Source: Heterodera schachtii
Taxonomy: Eukaryota > Nematoda > Chromadorea > Rhabditida > Heteroderidae
Length of the DNA stretch: 64,000 bases
NCBI GenBank assembly: GCA_023374025.1
Contig: SIJG01000007.1
Location: forward strand, 2,337,852-2,401,851
Direction: 5' to 3'
The notes under the pieces were generated by a model that was given only the letters and a program-made list of their open reading frames with translations, had not been told where the DNA came from and did no database searches. Position 1 is the stretch's first letter. The number at the start of each line of letters is the position of its first letter. Position numbers and translations under genes: made by a program. Shown in pieces: positions 36,319 to 49,253 of this stretch.

Positions 36319-38904
36319 AAAGTGAACTAATCAGAGTGATCAGACTGAGAGACGATACGGATCGTGGAGCAATAGTGATCAGATAACGGTGATAAAGAAG
36401 GAAAAACATTGATCAGTGATCAGAAATGAACAAGTGTAAGCAAAAGCAAATGGAATCGGATGGCTCAACTGATCAGTGATTAGAATGGGCCAAAACACTG
36501 AAACAGAATTCCCTTTTTTCTATTTTTAGTTTTTTTTTTCTGAATTTATACAGAAAATTGTGCAAATTATGCGAAATTTTACACCACAAAATGAATGATT
36601 TTGATTTGTCCATTGTTTGTCAGTCGAATTGAAAAGTTGGAAATTTTGAGATTCATTCCATCGGCGAATGAATGAATGAATCAATTGTTTACTGAAGGGG
36701 GGGGGGGCAAACGGAAGAATCGTCGCGGACGGAGGACGAAAAGCATTTTGAGGGATAGGGACAGCAGAACGAACAGCTAATCCATCAAAAATGGAAAGTG
36801 AATTAGCAAAATATGAGGGGTAATTAAAAAACAAAAAAGGGAAAAAACAAAATAAAAAAAGAGATGGAAGGGGGAGAAGAAGGAATCAGCTGATAAGAGA
36901 CCAAATAAGGAGCAATCAGAACGGAACGGCGGCAGCAGCAGAAGAAGTGATTGATCGATCAGAGAGGCGATCGAAAAGGCCAAAAAAAGGGGGGAACGCT
37001 TAAAAGTTTTATTGGGCCGAATTTTTAGGGAAATGTAACAAACATCGCGAGGGGAGCGCGGGGATCAAAGTGAGGGGGGGGGGGGGGTTACCCGACACTT
37101 GCGCATATGTCCAAATCGCGTTCAAACTTAAGTTTTTTCAATCCCTGATAGCCTAAATAGCATTATAATGTATACGTGGTAGACAGTAATTTGTCTGATA
37201 ATTTGATAGTTAGTAAATTTTTGAAAAATCATAAAATATTCAAAGAGCCGAATTAATGCTACTAAAAAACTAGAAGACTACGATTCTTAATTTTATTGCC
37301 GTGGCATTCGCTGTCCCCCTTTTCCACCCCTCTCTCTCTCTCCCCTCGTTTATTGTCTGTAACCTATTAAATACATAATAACATAATGAAAAGCGGTGCC
37401 GCCGCTCCTCCGCGTTTCCGTCGTCACAATGCCACAAATTCCCTTACCCCCCCCCATTCATTTCTCCTTTTATTTCCACCGTTCCCATAGGCAACGCCAA
37501 AACTTTGCTTTGATTTCCTTCCCAATTATTGTGCCAAAAAAACCAAAACAGTGAGAGAAGCGAAGCGAAGCCGACCACCACAAACTTTACTTTGTCTTTG
37601 CCTTTGTCGCCTTTGTGTTCACCTCATTTATTGGCATGCGTAAAAAAGGCTTCGTTTGCCAAAGGCAAAAAAAAATGCCAAAGAAAAAGGACAATTTGGG
37701 GGAATTTGTTCATTCAACCACAAACATATAGCCATAATTGTACTTTTTTTTATTCTAATCGCTTTTATTCTTTATTTTGTCAGCCGAAAGAAAAAACTTT
37801 GGGAATAATTTTTAATTATTGGAATATAATGAAAATAAATAATTATAATAATTACTCATTTTATTATATGCCAAAATGCGAGCGAAATAAAAACATTACG
37901 CGGAAATTTGTTGTGATAAATGATAAAATGAAACACAGCAGCACAATATTATGAGAAAAAGAGAGAAAACATAAAAAATCTTAAAAAATTGGTAAAACTG
38001 ACGGAAATAGAGAAGAGAGAGAGAGAGACGGAAAGTGCCAAGTTTGGCATTGTGCCAATGGGAAAAGGGCCACCGTATGAAAATAGAAGCATAGAGAGAA
38101 CGGTAGCACTTGTGCCATTTAGGGTAAATCCATAAAGAAAAAAATTGGAAAATTCCATTTTGTTAAATTCAATAAAACTCAAAACAAAAGAAAAATTTTG
38201 GAAAATTATTTTATTTTATTTGGAATAAAAATTGAATTTGAAAATAAGAAGAAAAAGACTAGCTGAGAATGGAAAACAAAACATTTGTGGTGAGTGGTGA
38301 CAAAAAGGAAATGAAATGAACTTTTGAAAAAAGGGAAAAGAAAATAAAAGCAAAAGACAAAAACATTTAAAATGAAAAGAAATCCTTTCAGAGGGATTGC
38401 CTTTATTTAATCTTTCGTTTAAAAAAAGTTGCTTAATGAGACAGACAATCAGCAAATGGCCTCTGAATCACAATTTGGAAAAGTGAAAATAAAACAATTA
38501 TTTATAAAAAGCGAAGGGAAAGGAAAAGGGGCGAAATTTGTGGGAATTTATCAAATTTGGGGGGATAAAGCCGATAAATACACAACGAACGACGAATGAT
38601 TGGGTCAGTCTGTGGTGACATAGCAAAAATATTAGCGGATAAAGTCGCGGGCATTGCATTGGCGGCGGATTGAGCGAATATCGACAGACATTGGGGTGGG
38701 GAGGGGACGGATCAGCAGAAAGCGAAGCGAAGAACGGCTTGAAAAGCTGCTTGCTGATCAGTGATCACCATTTCGATCATTTGGGAGACTGACTGATCAA
38801 TGGCCGACCGATTGCCATCCCAACAAAATTATTAACAAAGCGACAGATTCGGCAGCACAGAAAACACTTTTAGACGAACGGACGTCGGTGGCACCACCGC
38901 TCAC
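34426..38904. other. Gene-poor stretch between flippase and goa-1
   Basis: No coding exon recognised. It holds the flippase promoter side (a TTCCCCTAG acceptor-like site near 34493 could be a spliced-leader or 5' intron acceptor), GA-rich microsatellite at 35820-35945 and 36261-36315, a G run at 37076, and AT-rich DNA. The words TGATCA and CTGATCAG are frequent around 36330-36480. Confidence 0.6.
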
Positions 38905-41240
38905 TCAGTAAAGGCCGCACCCGCGCAAATTATTGGCGATAATTACGTCGGTGACCGCGTCGAACACAAATTGGATGTTGGTGGTGTCGGTGGCGCAGGT
39001 CATGTGGCAGTAAATCTCCTTTTTGGTCGACCGATTCTTCGCCTCAAATTGGGCTTGAATGTATGCGGACGCCTCGTGGTAATCGGAACGGCCTGAAAAA
39101 GGCAGAGAAAACACAGGTAATTAGGCAACAATTAATTAATTAGGGCAATTAATCATTAATTGGTGATTTACCATTATATTCGGGGAAGCAAACGGTGAGC
39201 GGAGACTTTTTGATTTTCTCCTCGAAAAGGTCCTTTTTGTTCAGGAAGAGAATGATGGAAGTGTCGGTGAACCATTTGTTGTTGCAAATGGAGTCGAACA
39301 GCTTCAGCGACTCGTGCATTCGATTCTTAAGAGAAAAAGGCGAATATTTAAATTTAAAATATATAAAAAATAAAATATAAATAATAAATTGCTAAAAATA
39401 CAAAAAAGAATTGAAAAAAAATCTCTTCCCATGCCGGGAATCGAACCCGGGCCGTGTGGGTGAAAACCACAAATCCTAACCACTAGACCACATGGGAGAT
39501 GTTAACTGCTCGCATTATTTTTTTATTTGAGAGAATAAATTTTCCTTCTGTGTCTGCCCTTCATTCTTTTTCTCTTTCCACACACTATTTCTCTATTTCA
39601 TCTTCTCAAATTGCACACGATTAACGGTTAACAGTTTAAAATAATTCGCAACAAATTAAATAAAAAATATGAAATTGTCAACAAAAACTTAAAAAATATT
39701 GAATCTTTATGGAAAAATAATAAATATTAATTAATGGGTTGGAATGTTTCAGTCTTTCTGTAATTACCATTAAGAATTTTTGAGTTTTTTCCTCCCCAAG
39801 AAGAAAATTAAATTTTAACTAAATTCCTTATGATCCTAATATTTTGGCATTGAATTTAATCCTAAAATGCCACCGTCGTTTCGTCCTCGTGGAGAACTTG
39901 GTCATATTCGGACATTGCCACACAAAAGATAATCGCAGTCACATCCTTAAGCAAATGGAAGACAATTAGAAGAGCTAACAGATGAGAAAGAATGATGGAA
40001 TAATCAGCCGAAGAATTAAACAGAAATTAGTGATCAGAGAGAAAACCGGAGTGATCGGAGAAGGAAGTGATCAAAATAAGAAGTGATCAGTTCAGTGAGA
40101 GAAATGATCGAAAAAGGCGTTTTAAAGCAGAAAAAGTGAGCATCGGAAGGAGACCGGTGGAAGTGATTAGGTAATTCCCGCGAACCTCAAAACAATGAAT
40201 CCATTTTTTCCTCTCCGATCGCTGACCGCCGACGTCGAACAGTTTGAAGTTGAGGCATTTGAACGTGAAATGGACCTGAAATAAGCAGTGGCATTGGCTT
40301 TTCCCCCGCTCAATTTGCCATGAACCTCCACAATGCCCGTGGTTTTCACCCGCGTGCGCAGAATGTCCTGCTCCGTCGGCTGATAATTCGACTGTCCCAA
40401 GCGGTCCAAATCGTCGAGGAAACTTAAAAGGACCGGAGAGTACAGAAGAAAAGCGGCACAATGCCAAAAAGGGAAAAGAAAAAGCGCACTATTTGGCCGA
40501 GTCATTCAATTGGTATTCGTTGGAGCGGGCGAAACACTCCTGGACACCTGCGTCGGCCCACAGCCGCTTCATGGCGGACAGCAGCTCTTCGCTGAACGGC
40601 TCCGTGTCCTCCATCCGTGCCACCACGTCCATCACCAATTTGGCATCGGACTGAACACAAATGATCCATTCTTTTTTCTGCTCGTAATCATTCCACACGC
40701 ACCTCTCTCTCAGGAAGGCCGAAGGGAATGGTCAAATTGCCCATGGCACGCAAAATGGCGACCAGAGACTGTACTGTGTTGCTGTACACCACTGGCTTGT
40801 ACTGCTTGTAGTCCTCGGCGGTGAAGCCGGACTCGTGGATAATCCTCAAATGGAAGTAAGCATTAGGCAATTAATCCCCCAAGGGTGATTGGCGGCTACT
40901 TCATTTGCTTCACAATGGTCGATTTGCCGGATTCGCCGGCTCCGAGCAGAAGCAATTTGATGTCCTTGGAAGCCTATAAGAACAAAAGCATATGCAAAAT
41001 GAAGTGCCAATATGCACATTCATTGTCATTATCATTTCGAAAATTCTTCCAAAATCGCTTTTTCTTTTTTTTTGCTCCGTTTGATCAGTTTTTGTTTCCC
41101 ATTTTCACTGATTTGGCTTTTCTCCCTATTCCGCTTGTTCTGCTGTTGCTCACATGCACAAAGTCCTCCTTCAAATTCTTCTCGATCATTTTGGACCGTT
41201 CCAACGCCGCCCGTTCCTCCTGACTCATTGTGCAGCCCAT
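38905..41240 (-). CDS. goa-1: Heterotrimeric G protein Go alpha subunit, GOA-1 ortholog
   Basis: Go alpha couples receptors to inhibition of neurotransmitter release. Nine exons, 41240-41154, 40973-40900, 40844-40703, 40650-40490, 40422-40326, 40275-40186, 39945-39874, 39325-39172 and 39092-38905, join in phase to exactly 354 residues, the length of worm and mammalian Go. Gly2 and Cys3 in [17 protein letters not shown] are the lipid-modification sites. G1 is GAGESGKST (P-loop), switch I holds [10 protein letters not shown]3 is DVGGQ, G4 is NKKD and G5 is TCATDT. The C terminus NNLRGCGLY keeps the Cys four from the end that pertussis toxin modifies. All catalytic residues are present. One intron (39873-39326) contains a tRNA-Glu gene. 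The segment FVHASK at 27-32 and the loop around residue 90-98 differ slightly from C. elegans as I remember it. Confidence 0.97.
39426..39497 (-). tRNA. tRNA-Glu (anticodon TTC)
   Basis: A 72-nt cloverleaf is readable on the minus strand. The acceptor stem is TCCCATG paired with CATGGGA, with discriminator A. The D arm contains TCTAGTGGTTAGGA. The anticodon arm is TGTGG-TTTTCAC-CCACA with anticodon TTC. The T arm carries GGTTCGATTCC. No CCA is encoded, as expected in eukaryotes. It lies inside an intron of goa-1 on the same strand, so it depends on its internal A and B boxes. T-rich runs follow within about 50 bases downstream. Confidence 0.95.
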
Positions 41241-44200
41241 TTTGCCGAAACACGAAGTGAACGATTCTGCCGACTTCAGTATGGGAGGCGTCGTTTTGAT
41301 TTTTGTTCAGCAGCGGAGCAAAAGGAAAAGAAGAGACGGAGCAGTATCAGAAGCAGTGGCAGAAGAGGAAGACGGAGACGAAGCAGCACTCACTCATTCA
41401 TCAGCAGCAGAGAAACGGCGGAGGAAAAGTGCCAACGGCAAAAAGGCAAAATGCCAACGAACGTTTTGCCAAAGGTTGTTTTTGTTGCCGTTTCTTTCTG
41501 TTGTTGCCTCGGACTCCCTCAGCAGAGATTTCCTAATTTCCTGAGGGATTATGACGGATGAGTTGGGACTGAATTTGCCGGAAGCAATGGCAAAATGAAA
41601 AATGAAACAAACGCTGAAAATGAAAAACAACAATTTGAAAATTGGTTATTGTTGTTGATTCAAAAAGGAGGCTAAGGATAAATTGATATTTTAAAATGAA
41701 TTTGTAGCAAAAAGTGCGACCAAATGGGAAATGAATGCCAAATCACCCCCCAACACCCTGCCAAACCAAAGCTAAAATGGACAAATTCAAATGTGAAAGA
41801 CGGAACGGCACGCGAATAAATTGGCATTTGAATATGAATTAATGCCAAAAATAAACAAAAAAAAAACAATGGGAAAATCCAATTTTGACGACTAATATTA
41901 TGAAGAATTATGGCACCAATGACGTTAACTAATTAATTTTGGTTTTAATTTATTTTTCGTGAAGCGTACAGAAATTTTCTTACAAAAAAAACCAACTAAA
42001 GACGAAAGAATTGTCCTTAAAAAGGAAAATCATAAGAAAATAAATCGAATTGTTTAAATTTAAATTTAAATAAATTCAAATTTACAGGGAAAAAAGAGAT
42101 TTGATTTGAATGAATGTGAACAGTGAGTGATCAGAGGGAAGAAAGGCAACCGATTAATCATTCATTCATTGGCCAATGCTTTAGCGAAGACATTTCCATC
42201 AGAAATTGCAAAGGCAAAAGAAAAATGTTTTTTCAAATGGCAAATTTTGTCAGAGACAAAAATAAAAATGAAAAAAAATAAAAAATAAATTTTGAAATTT
42301 GAAATTTACGCAAAAGGGAAAAGTGCCGAAGAATAATCGAAAATGGCAAGTGAATATTACGAAGCACATTATCCTCTTCAATGGACGGAATGGCGCTTCA
42401 GCGGGCGACGAATACATATGAAGAGGAAAAGAGGAAGATGACGAGAAGAGGGGCAAATTAAGCACATCCGCCGCTGGGGGAAAGGCAACGACAGTCAGCG
42501 ATTGCCGGGAATGGCTTTTCCTCAAATGGCACTCCTCCCCCCCCCCGTGCCGTCCACCGACGACGCCCACCCATTTGTTTCTGAATGGCGGCGAAGAAAG
42601 GCACTGCCGGAGGGGGGGGGGGGGGGGAGGGGAGGGGAGGGATCCGTCCAACTTTCTTACCCGGCCCAGCAGAATGGCCAAGCATTGAAAGAGGGGGGGG
42701 GGGAGGGGGTGAGAGGGGACTGTGCCTTGCCGGAAACGACGGGCAACGCGAAGAGACAATAATAAATGCGTCGATATCTGTGGGCCAAATGGGGTAGGCA
42801 GCAGAGAGAAGTGAGAAAAGTCGTAAATTATAAATAAATGGAACAGGAAGAGAAGCGGAAAGGGGAGAGAGAGAGTGTAAAGCCGTGTGTCTGACCCGCG
42901 GCTTCAAAGGGACAGAGAACAAGACAAAATGCCCTGAGGCACAAAAGCCAACGCGCAGGAAAAGCATAAAAGCGTATCGGAGACAACATTCTCTCGGCGA
43001 GCGGGTGAGAGGTGGTGGGAAAAGTGAGAAGTTTGGGTACCATCGTCGGCTTTTCAGAAAGAGAGAGAGAAAGAGAGAGGGAGGGGGAGAGAGAGAGAAG
43101 GAATAGAGAGAGAGAGAGGGGGGGGGGAGGAAAAGAGAGAGAAAAGATGGAAAAAGGGAGAGAGGCAAAGAAACGATGGCAAAGAGAGAGTGTTGATTTA
43201 TTCGCTTCGTTTTTAAATTTTTTCTTTGAAGAAAGTCACACATCATTTCGTATAAAAAAAGAAAGAAAGGAAAAAGAAAAGGAAGTTTTGCACAGAAAAG
43301 AAGAAAAATTGGGCCAGACAAATAAATAATAGCCAATGAAAGGAGCAAAAAGAAAAACGGCACAAAGCGAAAAGGACGGACGGCACGAAGGCGTGGGTGG
43401 AAAAGTGCCGAAGAAGAAGAAGAAAGGGGTGGCAAGGATTGAAAGTGATGATGATGAGCATGACTTATGGGAAGAGAAAAACCCAAGGCATGGCAATCAA
43501 AAAACAGTGCAAAATGCCAAAAAAAAATGAATCGGGGAAAACCGAGAAGAGAGGGGAGGGGGGGGGGGGAAGTTGAATACAGACTTTTTTGTGGATTGAA
43601 AAGCGAAAAACATGCCTCAAATTATGCCATTTTTTGGATGGCACTTTCACTTGGCACGTGAGCTTGGAACGGCTAACTTCGCCGGTCCCATTTCTCCCCC
43701 CCCCCCCACTCCCTCGGCCATCCCTTCGACCAATGCTCCGTATAATTGGCCATTTAGAGACAAAAAAAACCCAAAGTGACGGCTTAGTCGGCCATGCCGC
43801 CAAAGGAGAAGAAAGGTTAATTGGAGGAGTATTTTGTTTATTATTAAATTAATTTAGGATTTTAATTAAAATAAATAAATGGAGAAAAAATTGCAAATAA
43901 AGGCACAACCGAAAGAATAATTTGAAAAAGGGACGAGAATAAAGCAAAAGCACAAAACATACGAAGAGCATTGATTGGCTTATTAATTAAGCTAATTACC
44001 CCCCCCCCCCCCCCCGGAAATCATTGCCCGGGGCACAAAACAAAACAATGCCTTAAGATTTTCCTTTTTCCCAATTTGGTATTTCTCTACCATTTTGGTG
44101 CGGAATGCCACAAATTCAGCTGAACAGAAGCAGGGGCATAAATTGATGGGTTTTTTTCTGAAATGGACGACGGGTGTTTGTGAGTGCTTTCCGCCGTCCG

Positions 44201-45049
44201 TCGCCAGAATTCGGCTTTTTGTGCCGCCGGCAACCGAGCCGAGAGAGAAGAAGCAGTCCAACTGCCGTAATGGCCGAGCAGGAAAGAGAGAGAGAGAGAA
44301 GGAAATGGCGAGACAATGGAAACAGTGGGAGCAATGGGGGGAAAGAGGGGAGACTCTAACAGAGTGAGTGAGTGGCGTACGTATTGGCCAACGGAAAAGC
44401 CCAAAGCCCCGCTGGGGGAAAAGCGGCACGCGGACGCCGGCGGCGCAAGCGGTCGCATAAGCGAGGGGAGAGATGGGCGGCCAAAGCTTCGTGGAAATGC
44501 AATGGCCATATCGAATTTAATAGGGCAACGGAAAGCAAGGGAGTGGTAGAGAAAAAGACAGAAGAAAGAGTGTGAGGAAAATAAAAAATAAAAGAGAGTG
44601 AGAGAAAGAAAGAAAAGAGAGTGAGAAAGAAAGAAAGAAAAAGAATGGAAAAGAGTGTGAGGAAAAGAAAAAGGATGGAAAAGAGTGTGAGGAAAAAAGA
44701 AAAAGGATGGAAAAGAGTGTGAGGAAATAAAAAATAAAAAGAGAGTGAGAGAAAGAAAGAAAAAGAGAGTGTGAGGAAGAAAGAAAAAGGATGGAAAAGA
44801 ATGGGCATCCATCGGTGGCCTTTTATCCTTGCACTTTTTCTCTGCCCTTTTGTTTTTATCTGAATTTTTATGCCAAATTTTACGGGAATGTTTCATATAT
44901 TAGCACTAATTTTTTGATTGACACGCGCACTTTTTTTGAAAAAGCATTGGCAAGAAAAGAAAGAGAGAAGGGAGAGAGAGAGAGAGGGGGAGGGAAAGAA
45001 AGCAAAGAGAAAGAATATAGAGACAGAGAAAAAGGGAGGGGGGGGGGGG
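41241..45049. other. Gene-poor stretch upstream of goa-1
   Basis: This holds the goa-1 promoter side, then G runs (42616, 42691 and 43559 areas), GA-rich microsatellite (43060-43150 and 44600-44790) and AT-rich DNA. A long minus-strand open frame at 43486-42458 is rich in S, P, F and L and shows no domain. I judge it a composition artefact. No RNA gene was seen. Confidence 0.6.
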
Positions 45050-46065
45050 ACAAATGAAAAGCCTTCAGAGAAAAAAAAAAGGGAGAGAGAGGGGAACAAA
45101 TGAAAGCCTTCAGAGAAAAAAAGGGGAGAGAGGGGACAGATGAAAAGCCTTCAGAGAAAAAAAAAAGGGAGAGAGAGGGGACAAATGAAAAGCCTTCAGA
45201 GAAAAAAAGGGAGACGAGAGGGGACAGATGAAAAGGCCTTCAGAGAAAAAAAGGGAGAGAGAGGGGACAGATGAAAAAGCCTTCAGAGCAAAAGTGGAGA
45301 GAGAGGGGCAAATGAAAAGCTTCAGAGGCGAAAAAAAGGGAGAGAGAGGGGACAGATGAAAGCCTCAGAGAAAAAAAAAAGGGAGCTAGAGGGGACAAAT
45401 GAAAAGCCTCTCAGAGAAAAAAAGGGAGAGAGAGAGAGGGGACAGATGAAAAGCCTCAGAGAAAAAAACAGGGAGAGGAGAGGGACAAATGAAAAGCCTT
45501 CAGAGAACAAAAGGGAGAGAGAGGGGACAGATGAAAGCCTTCAGAGAAAAAAGGGAGAGAGAGGGGACAGATGAAAAGCCTTCAGAGAAAAAAAGGGAGG
45601 AGAGAGGGGACAGAATGAAAAGCCTTCAGAGAAAAAAAAAGGGAGAGAGAGGAGGACAAATGAAAAGCCTTCAGAGAAAAAAGGGAGAGAGAGGGGACAG
45701 ATGAAAAGCCTTCAGAGAAAAAAAGGGAGAGAGAGGGGACAGATGAAAAGCCTTCAGAGAAAAAAAGGGAGAGAGAGGGGACAGATGAAAAGCCTTCAGA
45801 GAAAAAAAGGGAGAGAGAGGGGGACAGATGAAAAGCCTTCAGAGAAAAAAAGGAGAGAGAGAGGGGACAGATGAAAAGCCTTCAGAGAAAAAAAAAAGGG
45901 AGAGAGAGGGGACAGATGAAAAGCCTTCAGAGAAAAAAAAGGGAGAGAGAGGGGACAGATGAAAAGCCTTCAGAGAAAAAAAGGGAGAGAGAGAGGGGAC
46001 AGATGAAAAGCCTTCAGAGAAAAAAAGGGAGAGAGAGAGGGGACAGATGAAAAGCCTTCCGTTTC
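45050..46065. repeat. Minisatellite, unit about 42 bp, about 24 copies (purine-rich)
   Basis: Tandem copies share the phrases GAAAAGCCTTCAGAG, an A run of 5 to 10, GGGAGAGAGAGGGG and ACAGATG. Units differ mainly in the length of the A run and the number of GA steps. The last copy breaks off at 46052 (GCCTTCCG). No gene overlaps it. The plus strand is nearly all purine except the CCTTC and ATG portions. Confidence 0.93.
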
Positions 46066-46719
46066 ATTGGTCGGTCGACGGACTGTCACTGACTTTTCCT
46101 TTCCTTTTCCCATTGAGTGCCTTTTGCTTTTGCTTTTGGCTTTCACCGAGTCAAAAAGCAATCGGAGAAAATGCATTAAAAAGGCAGGGAAATTCGAAAT
46201 TTAAACAGACGAAACAAAAACAAAACAAACGAAGGGCAAATGAACGGACGGATTTAAAAATGGCATTTTTAAGCATCGATCGATCGGAAGGGAAAGTGCC
46301 GAAACAGAAAAGGCAAAAACAAAGCACAAATTCAATTGGATTGTATCAGATGACTTTGTATTATTTACTGCTCATTCATCATGTCAGTGTTTGCATTTGT
46401 CCGCTTTTTTATTCTTAAAAATGAAAAGCCTCCGAAAGAAAAAACGGACGGAAAAAAGAAAAAAGGGAAAAAAAGAAAAAAGGGAAAAAAAGAAAAAAGG
46501 GAAAAAAGGAATCAAATTCATAAAATATTCGTAAGAAAATCGGGTTAAAATAAAGAACAAAAAAAAATTAATAAAATAACAATTTTAAATATATTTAATT
46601 CCGTCCTTTCTTTCCATTTTCTATTTGTGTTCCATTTTTTAAATATTTAAATGGCAACTTTTTTGAAATGAATCAATTGAATTTGTTTTGTTTTTCCCCA
46701 ATCCGATGGGTCAAATCGG

Positions 46720-48025
46720 CATTTCCCCCCCCCCCCCTTTCCCCTCTTTCCCCCCTTTGTCTCCCATTTTCATCTTTCCCCGTTCTCTCGCCCCGTCTCC
46801 TAATCTCTCCCCCCCTTTTTCTCTCCCTATCTCTCATTTTTTCCACCCCCCCCCACCCATTTCCCCTCTTTCCCCCCTTTGTCTCCCCTTTCATCTTTCA
46901 CCCCGTTCTCGTCGCCCCGTCTCCTAATCTCTCCCCCCTTTTTCCTCTCCTCTATCTCTCATTTCCCCCCCCCCCCCCCCTTTCCCCTCTTTCCCCCCTT
47001 TGTCTCCCATTTTCATCTTTCCCCCGTTCTCTCGCCCCGTCTCCTAATCTCTCCCCCCCTTTTTCTCTCCTCTATCTCTCATTTCCCCCCCCCCCTTTCC
47101 CCTCTTTCCCCCTTTGGCCCCCATTTTCGTCTTTCCCCCTTCCTCTCCCCCCCTCCTCTAATCCCCCCCCCCCTTTTTCTCTCCTCTATCTCTCATTTCC
47201 CCCCCCCCCCTTTCCCCTCTTTCCCCCCTTTGTCTCCCATTTTCATCTTTCCCCCGTTCTCTCGCCCCGTCTCCTAATCTCTCCCCCCCTTTTTCTCTCC
47301 CCTATCTCTCATTCCCCCCCCCCCTTTCCCCTCTTTCCCCCCTTTGTCTCCCATTTTCATCTTTCCCCCGTTCTCTCGCCCCGTCTCCTAATCTCTCCCC
47401 CCCTTTTTCTCTCCCCTATCTCTCATTTCCCCCCCCCCCCCCCCCTTTCCCCTCTTTCCCCCCTTTGTCTCCCATTTTCATCTTTCCCCGTTCTCTCGCC
47501 CCGTCTCCTAATCTCTCCCCCCCTTTTTCTCTCCTCTATCTCTCATTTCCCCCCCCCCTTTCCCCTCTTTCCCCCCTTGTCTCCCATTTTCATCTTTCCC
47601 CCGTTCTCTCGCCCCGTCTCCTAATCTCTCCCCCCCCTTTTCTCTCCCCTCTCTCTCATTTCCCCCCCCCCTTTCCCCCCTTTCCCCCCTTTGTCTCCCA
47701 TTTTCATCTTTTCCCCGCTCTCTCGCCCCGTCTCCTAATCTCTCCCCCCTTTTTCTCTCCCCTATCTCTCATTCCCCCCCCCCCCCCCCTTTCCCCTCTT
47801 TCCCCCCTTTGTCTCCCATTTTCATCTTTCCCCCGTTCTCTCGCCCCGTCTCCTAATCTCTCCCCCCCTTTTTCTCTCCCCTATCTCTCATTTCCCCCCC
47901 CCCCTTTCCCCTCTTTCCCCCCTTTGTCTCCCATTTTCATCTTTCCCCCGTTCTCTCGCCCCGTCTCCTAATCTCCCCCCCCCCCTTTTTCTCTCCTCTA
48001 TCTCTCATTTCCCCCCCCCCCCTTT
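46720..48025. repeat. Minisatellite, unit about 118 bp, about 11 copies (pyrimidine-rich)
   Basis: Each unit contains TTTGTCTCCCATTTTCATC, TCTCGCCCCGTCTCCTAATC, a CTATCTCTCATTT phrase and a C run of 7 to 19 bases. Counting CTCCTAATC gives 10 clear copies plus one divergent copy near 47155. The plus strand is pyrimidine-rich, opposite in polarity to the array 650 bases to its left. The 318-residue open frame across it is an artefact. Confidence 0.93.
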
Positions 48026-48029
48026 TGCG

Positions 48030-49253
48030 TCCGTCCGCCTGTCCTTTCGGCGGTTCGTTCGCCTCCTCCCTCTCATTGTCAGATGTGAGAATTGGATTTC
48101 GCCGTCATTGGATTTGGTGTAAATTTGGCAAATGATTGGCCACTATTTTGGACACTTTTTTGCCCGGGCTCAAAATGATGATGGCATTTGGACAATTTGC
48201 TGTTGGACGGTCTGTGAATTTTGCTGACAAATTGGCCTATTTTAGTGATTTTGAAGAATTGATAAGGCAAAGGATGCTCACAATCAGAGAATATTCAATT
48301 TAAATGAAAATCACCATAAAATAATCGTCAAAAACAACAAAATCACAATTATATGAATCATTTTAATTAGAGAGATAACAATAATTAATTGGTCATTTCT
48401 AATCACTAAATGATAAAAATCAAAAATATTTTCATAAATATTTTATTAAAGCTAAAATGATTTTTTTTATTTATTGATATTGACATTAAAACCAAATATT
48501 TCGGTGAAAATGATATATTTTGTGTATTTCTCATTAAAATAAAGCTAAAAAATTAAAATAAATAAAAATCCAAACCCAATTTATGACCACATTTAAGCAA
48601 TGAAAGAACGCTGCGGAAGAACAAGAACAGATGGAATGGAAATGTTCGTCGTCCGCCGCACCAAAGAAAAAGCGAAAAAACAAAACGAAATAAAATAAAA
48701 AATTATCAAATTCGAAAGAAATGAATAAAAAGAAAAATAAATAATAATGCTTTTATGTTTTTGTAAATGATCAGCAAAAAGAGAGGAAGTTAATTAAATG
48801 AGCGATCGACGACCCTTTGAAAATTAGCGGCGCTTTCACTGATCAAAAGAAGCAACGGAAGGGAAAAGCATCGGATCGATCGGACAAATGGTTTTGTTTT
48901 GCCAGCAACAGAAGGGAAAGAGGCAATAAAACACCTTCGAATTGCTTTCATTTTCATTCATTATCCAAGCGGAGATCAAAGGATTATTCAACAAAAATTA
49001 CAAAAAAAAACAATAAAAAAAACAATTTGAAATTTGTTGCTTTTTGGCTTTATATACAAAAGGTTGGATTTTTCGGATGATTTGTGACTGAGTCTTTTCG
49101 GTCATCGGCTTGACAAAGATGAAGCTGCTTTCAGCGACACGGACTCATCGATGTCGCACGACAACTCTTGTCAAAAATGAACGGTTGGCATTATGTTATT
49201 TGTTTAATTGCTTTGCGATTTGTTCCATTCTCTGGTCAGCTGAGCCAATTGAC
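48030..49253. other. Gene-less flank 3' of the KCNQ gene
   Basis: AT-rich, no coding exon recognised. It should contain the KCNQ 3' untranslated region. I saw no clear poly(A) hexamer at the right distance and no repeat of note. Confidence 0.5.

Noticed and set aside
42458..43486. 342-residue open frame on the minus strand
   Set aside because: Low-complexity S/P/F/L text over GA microsatellite and G runs, with no domain and no splice logic.
45050..46065. CRISPR-like array
   Set aside because: Units are contiguous with no unique spacers and variable A-run lengths. It is a eukaryotic minisatellite.
46668..47624. 318-residue open frame in the 118-bp array
   Set aside because: The frame follows the repeat unit by chance and other frames are equally open in places.
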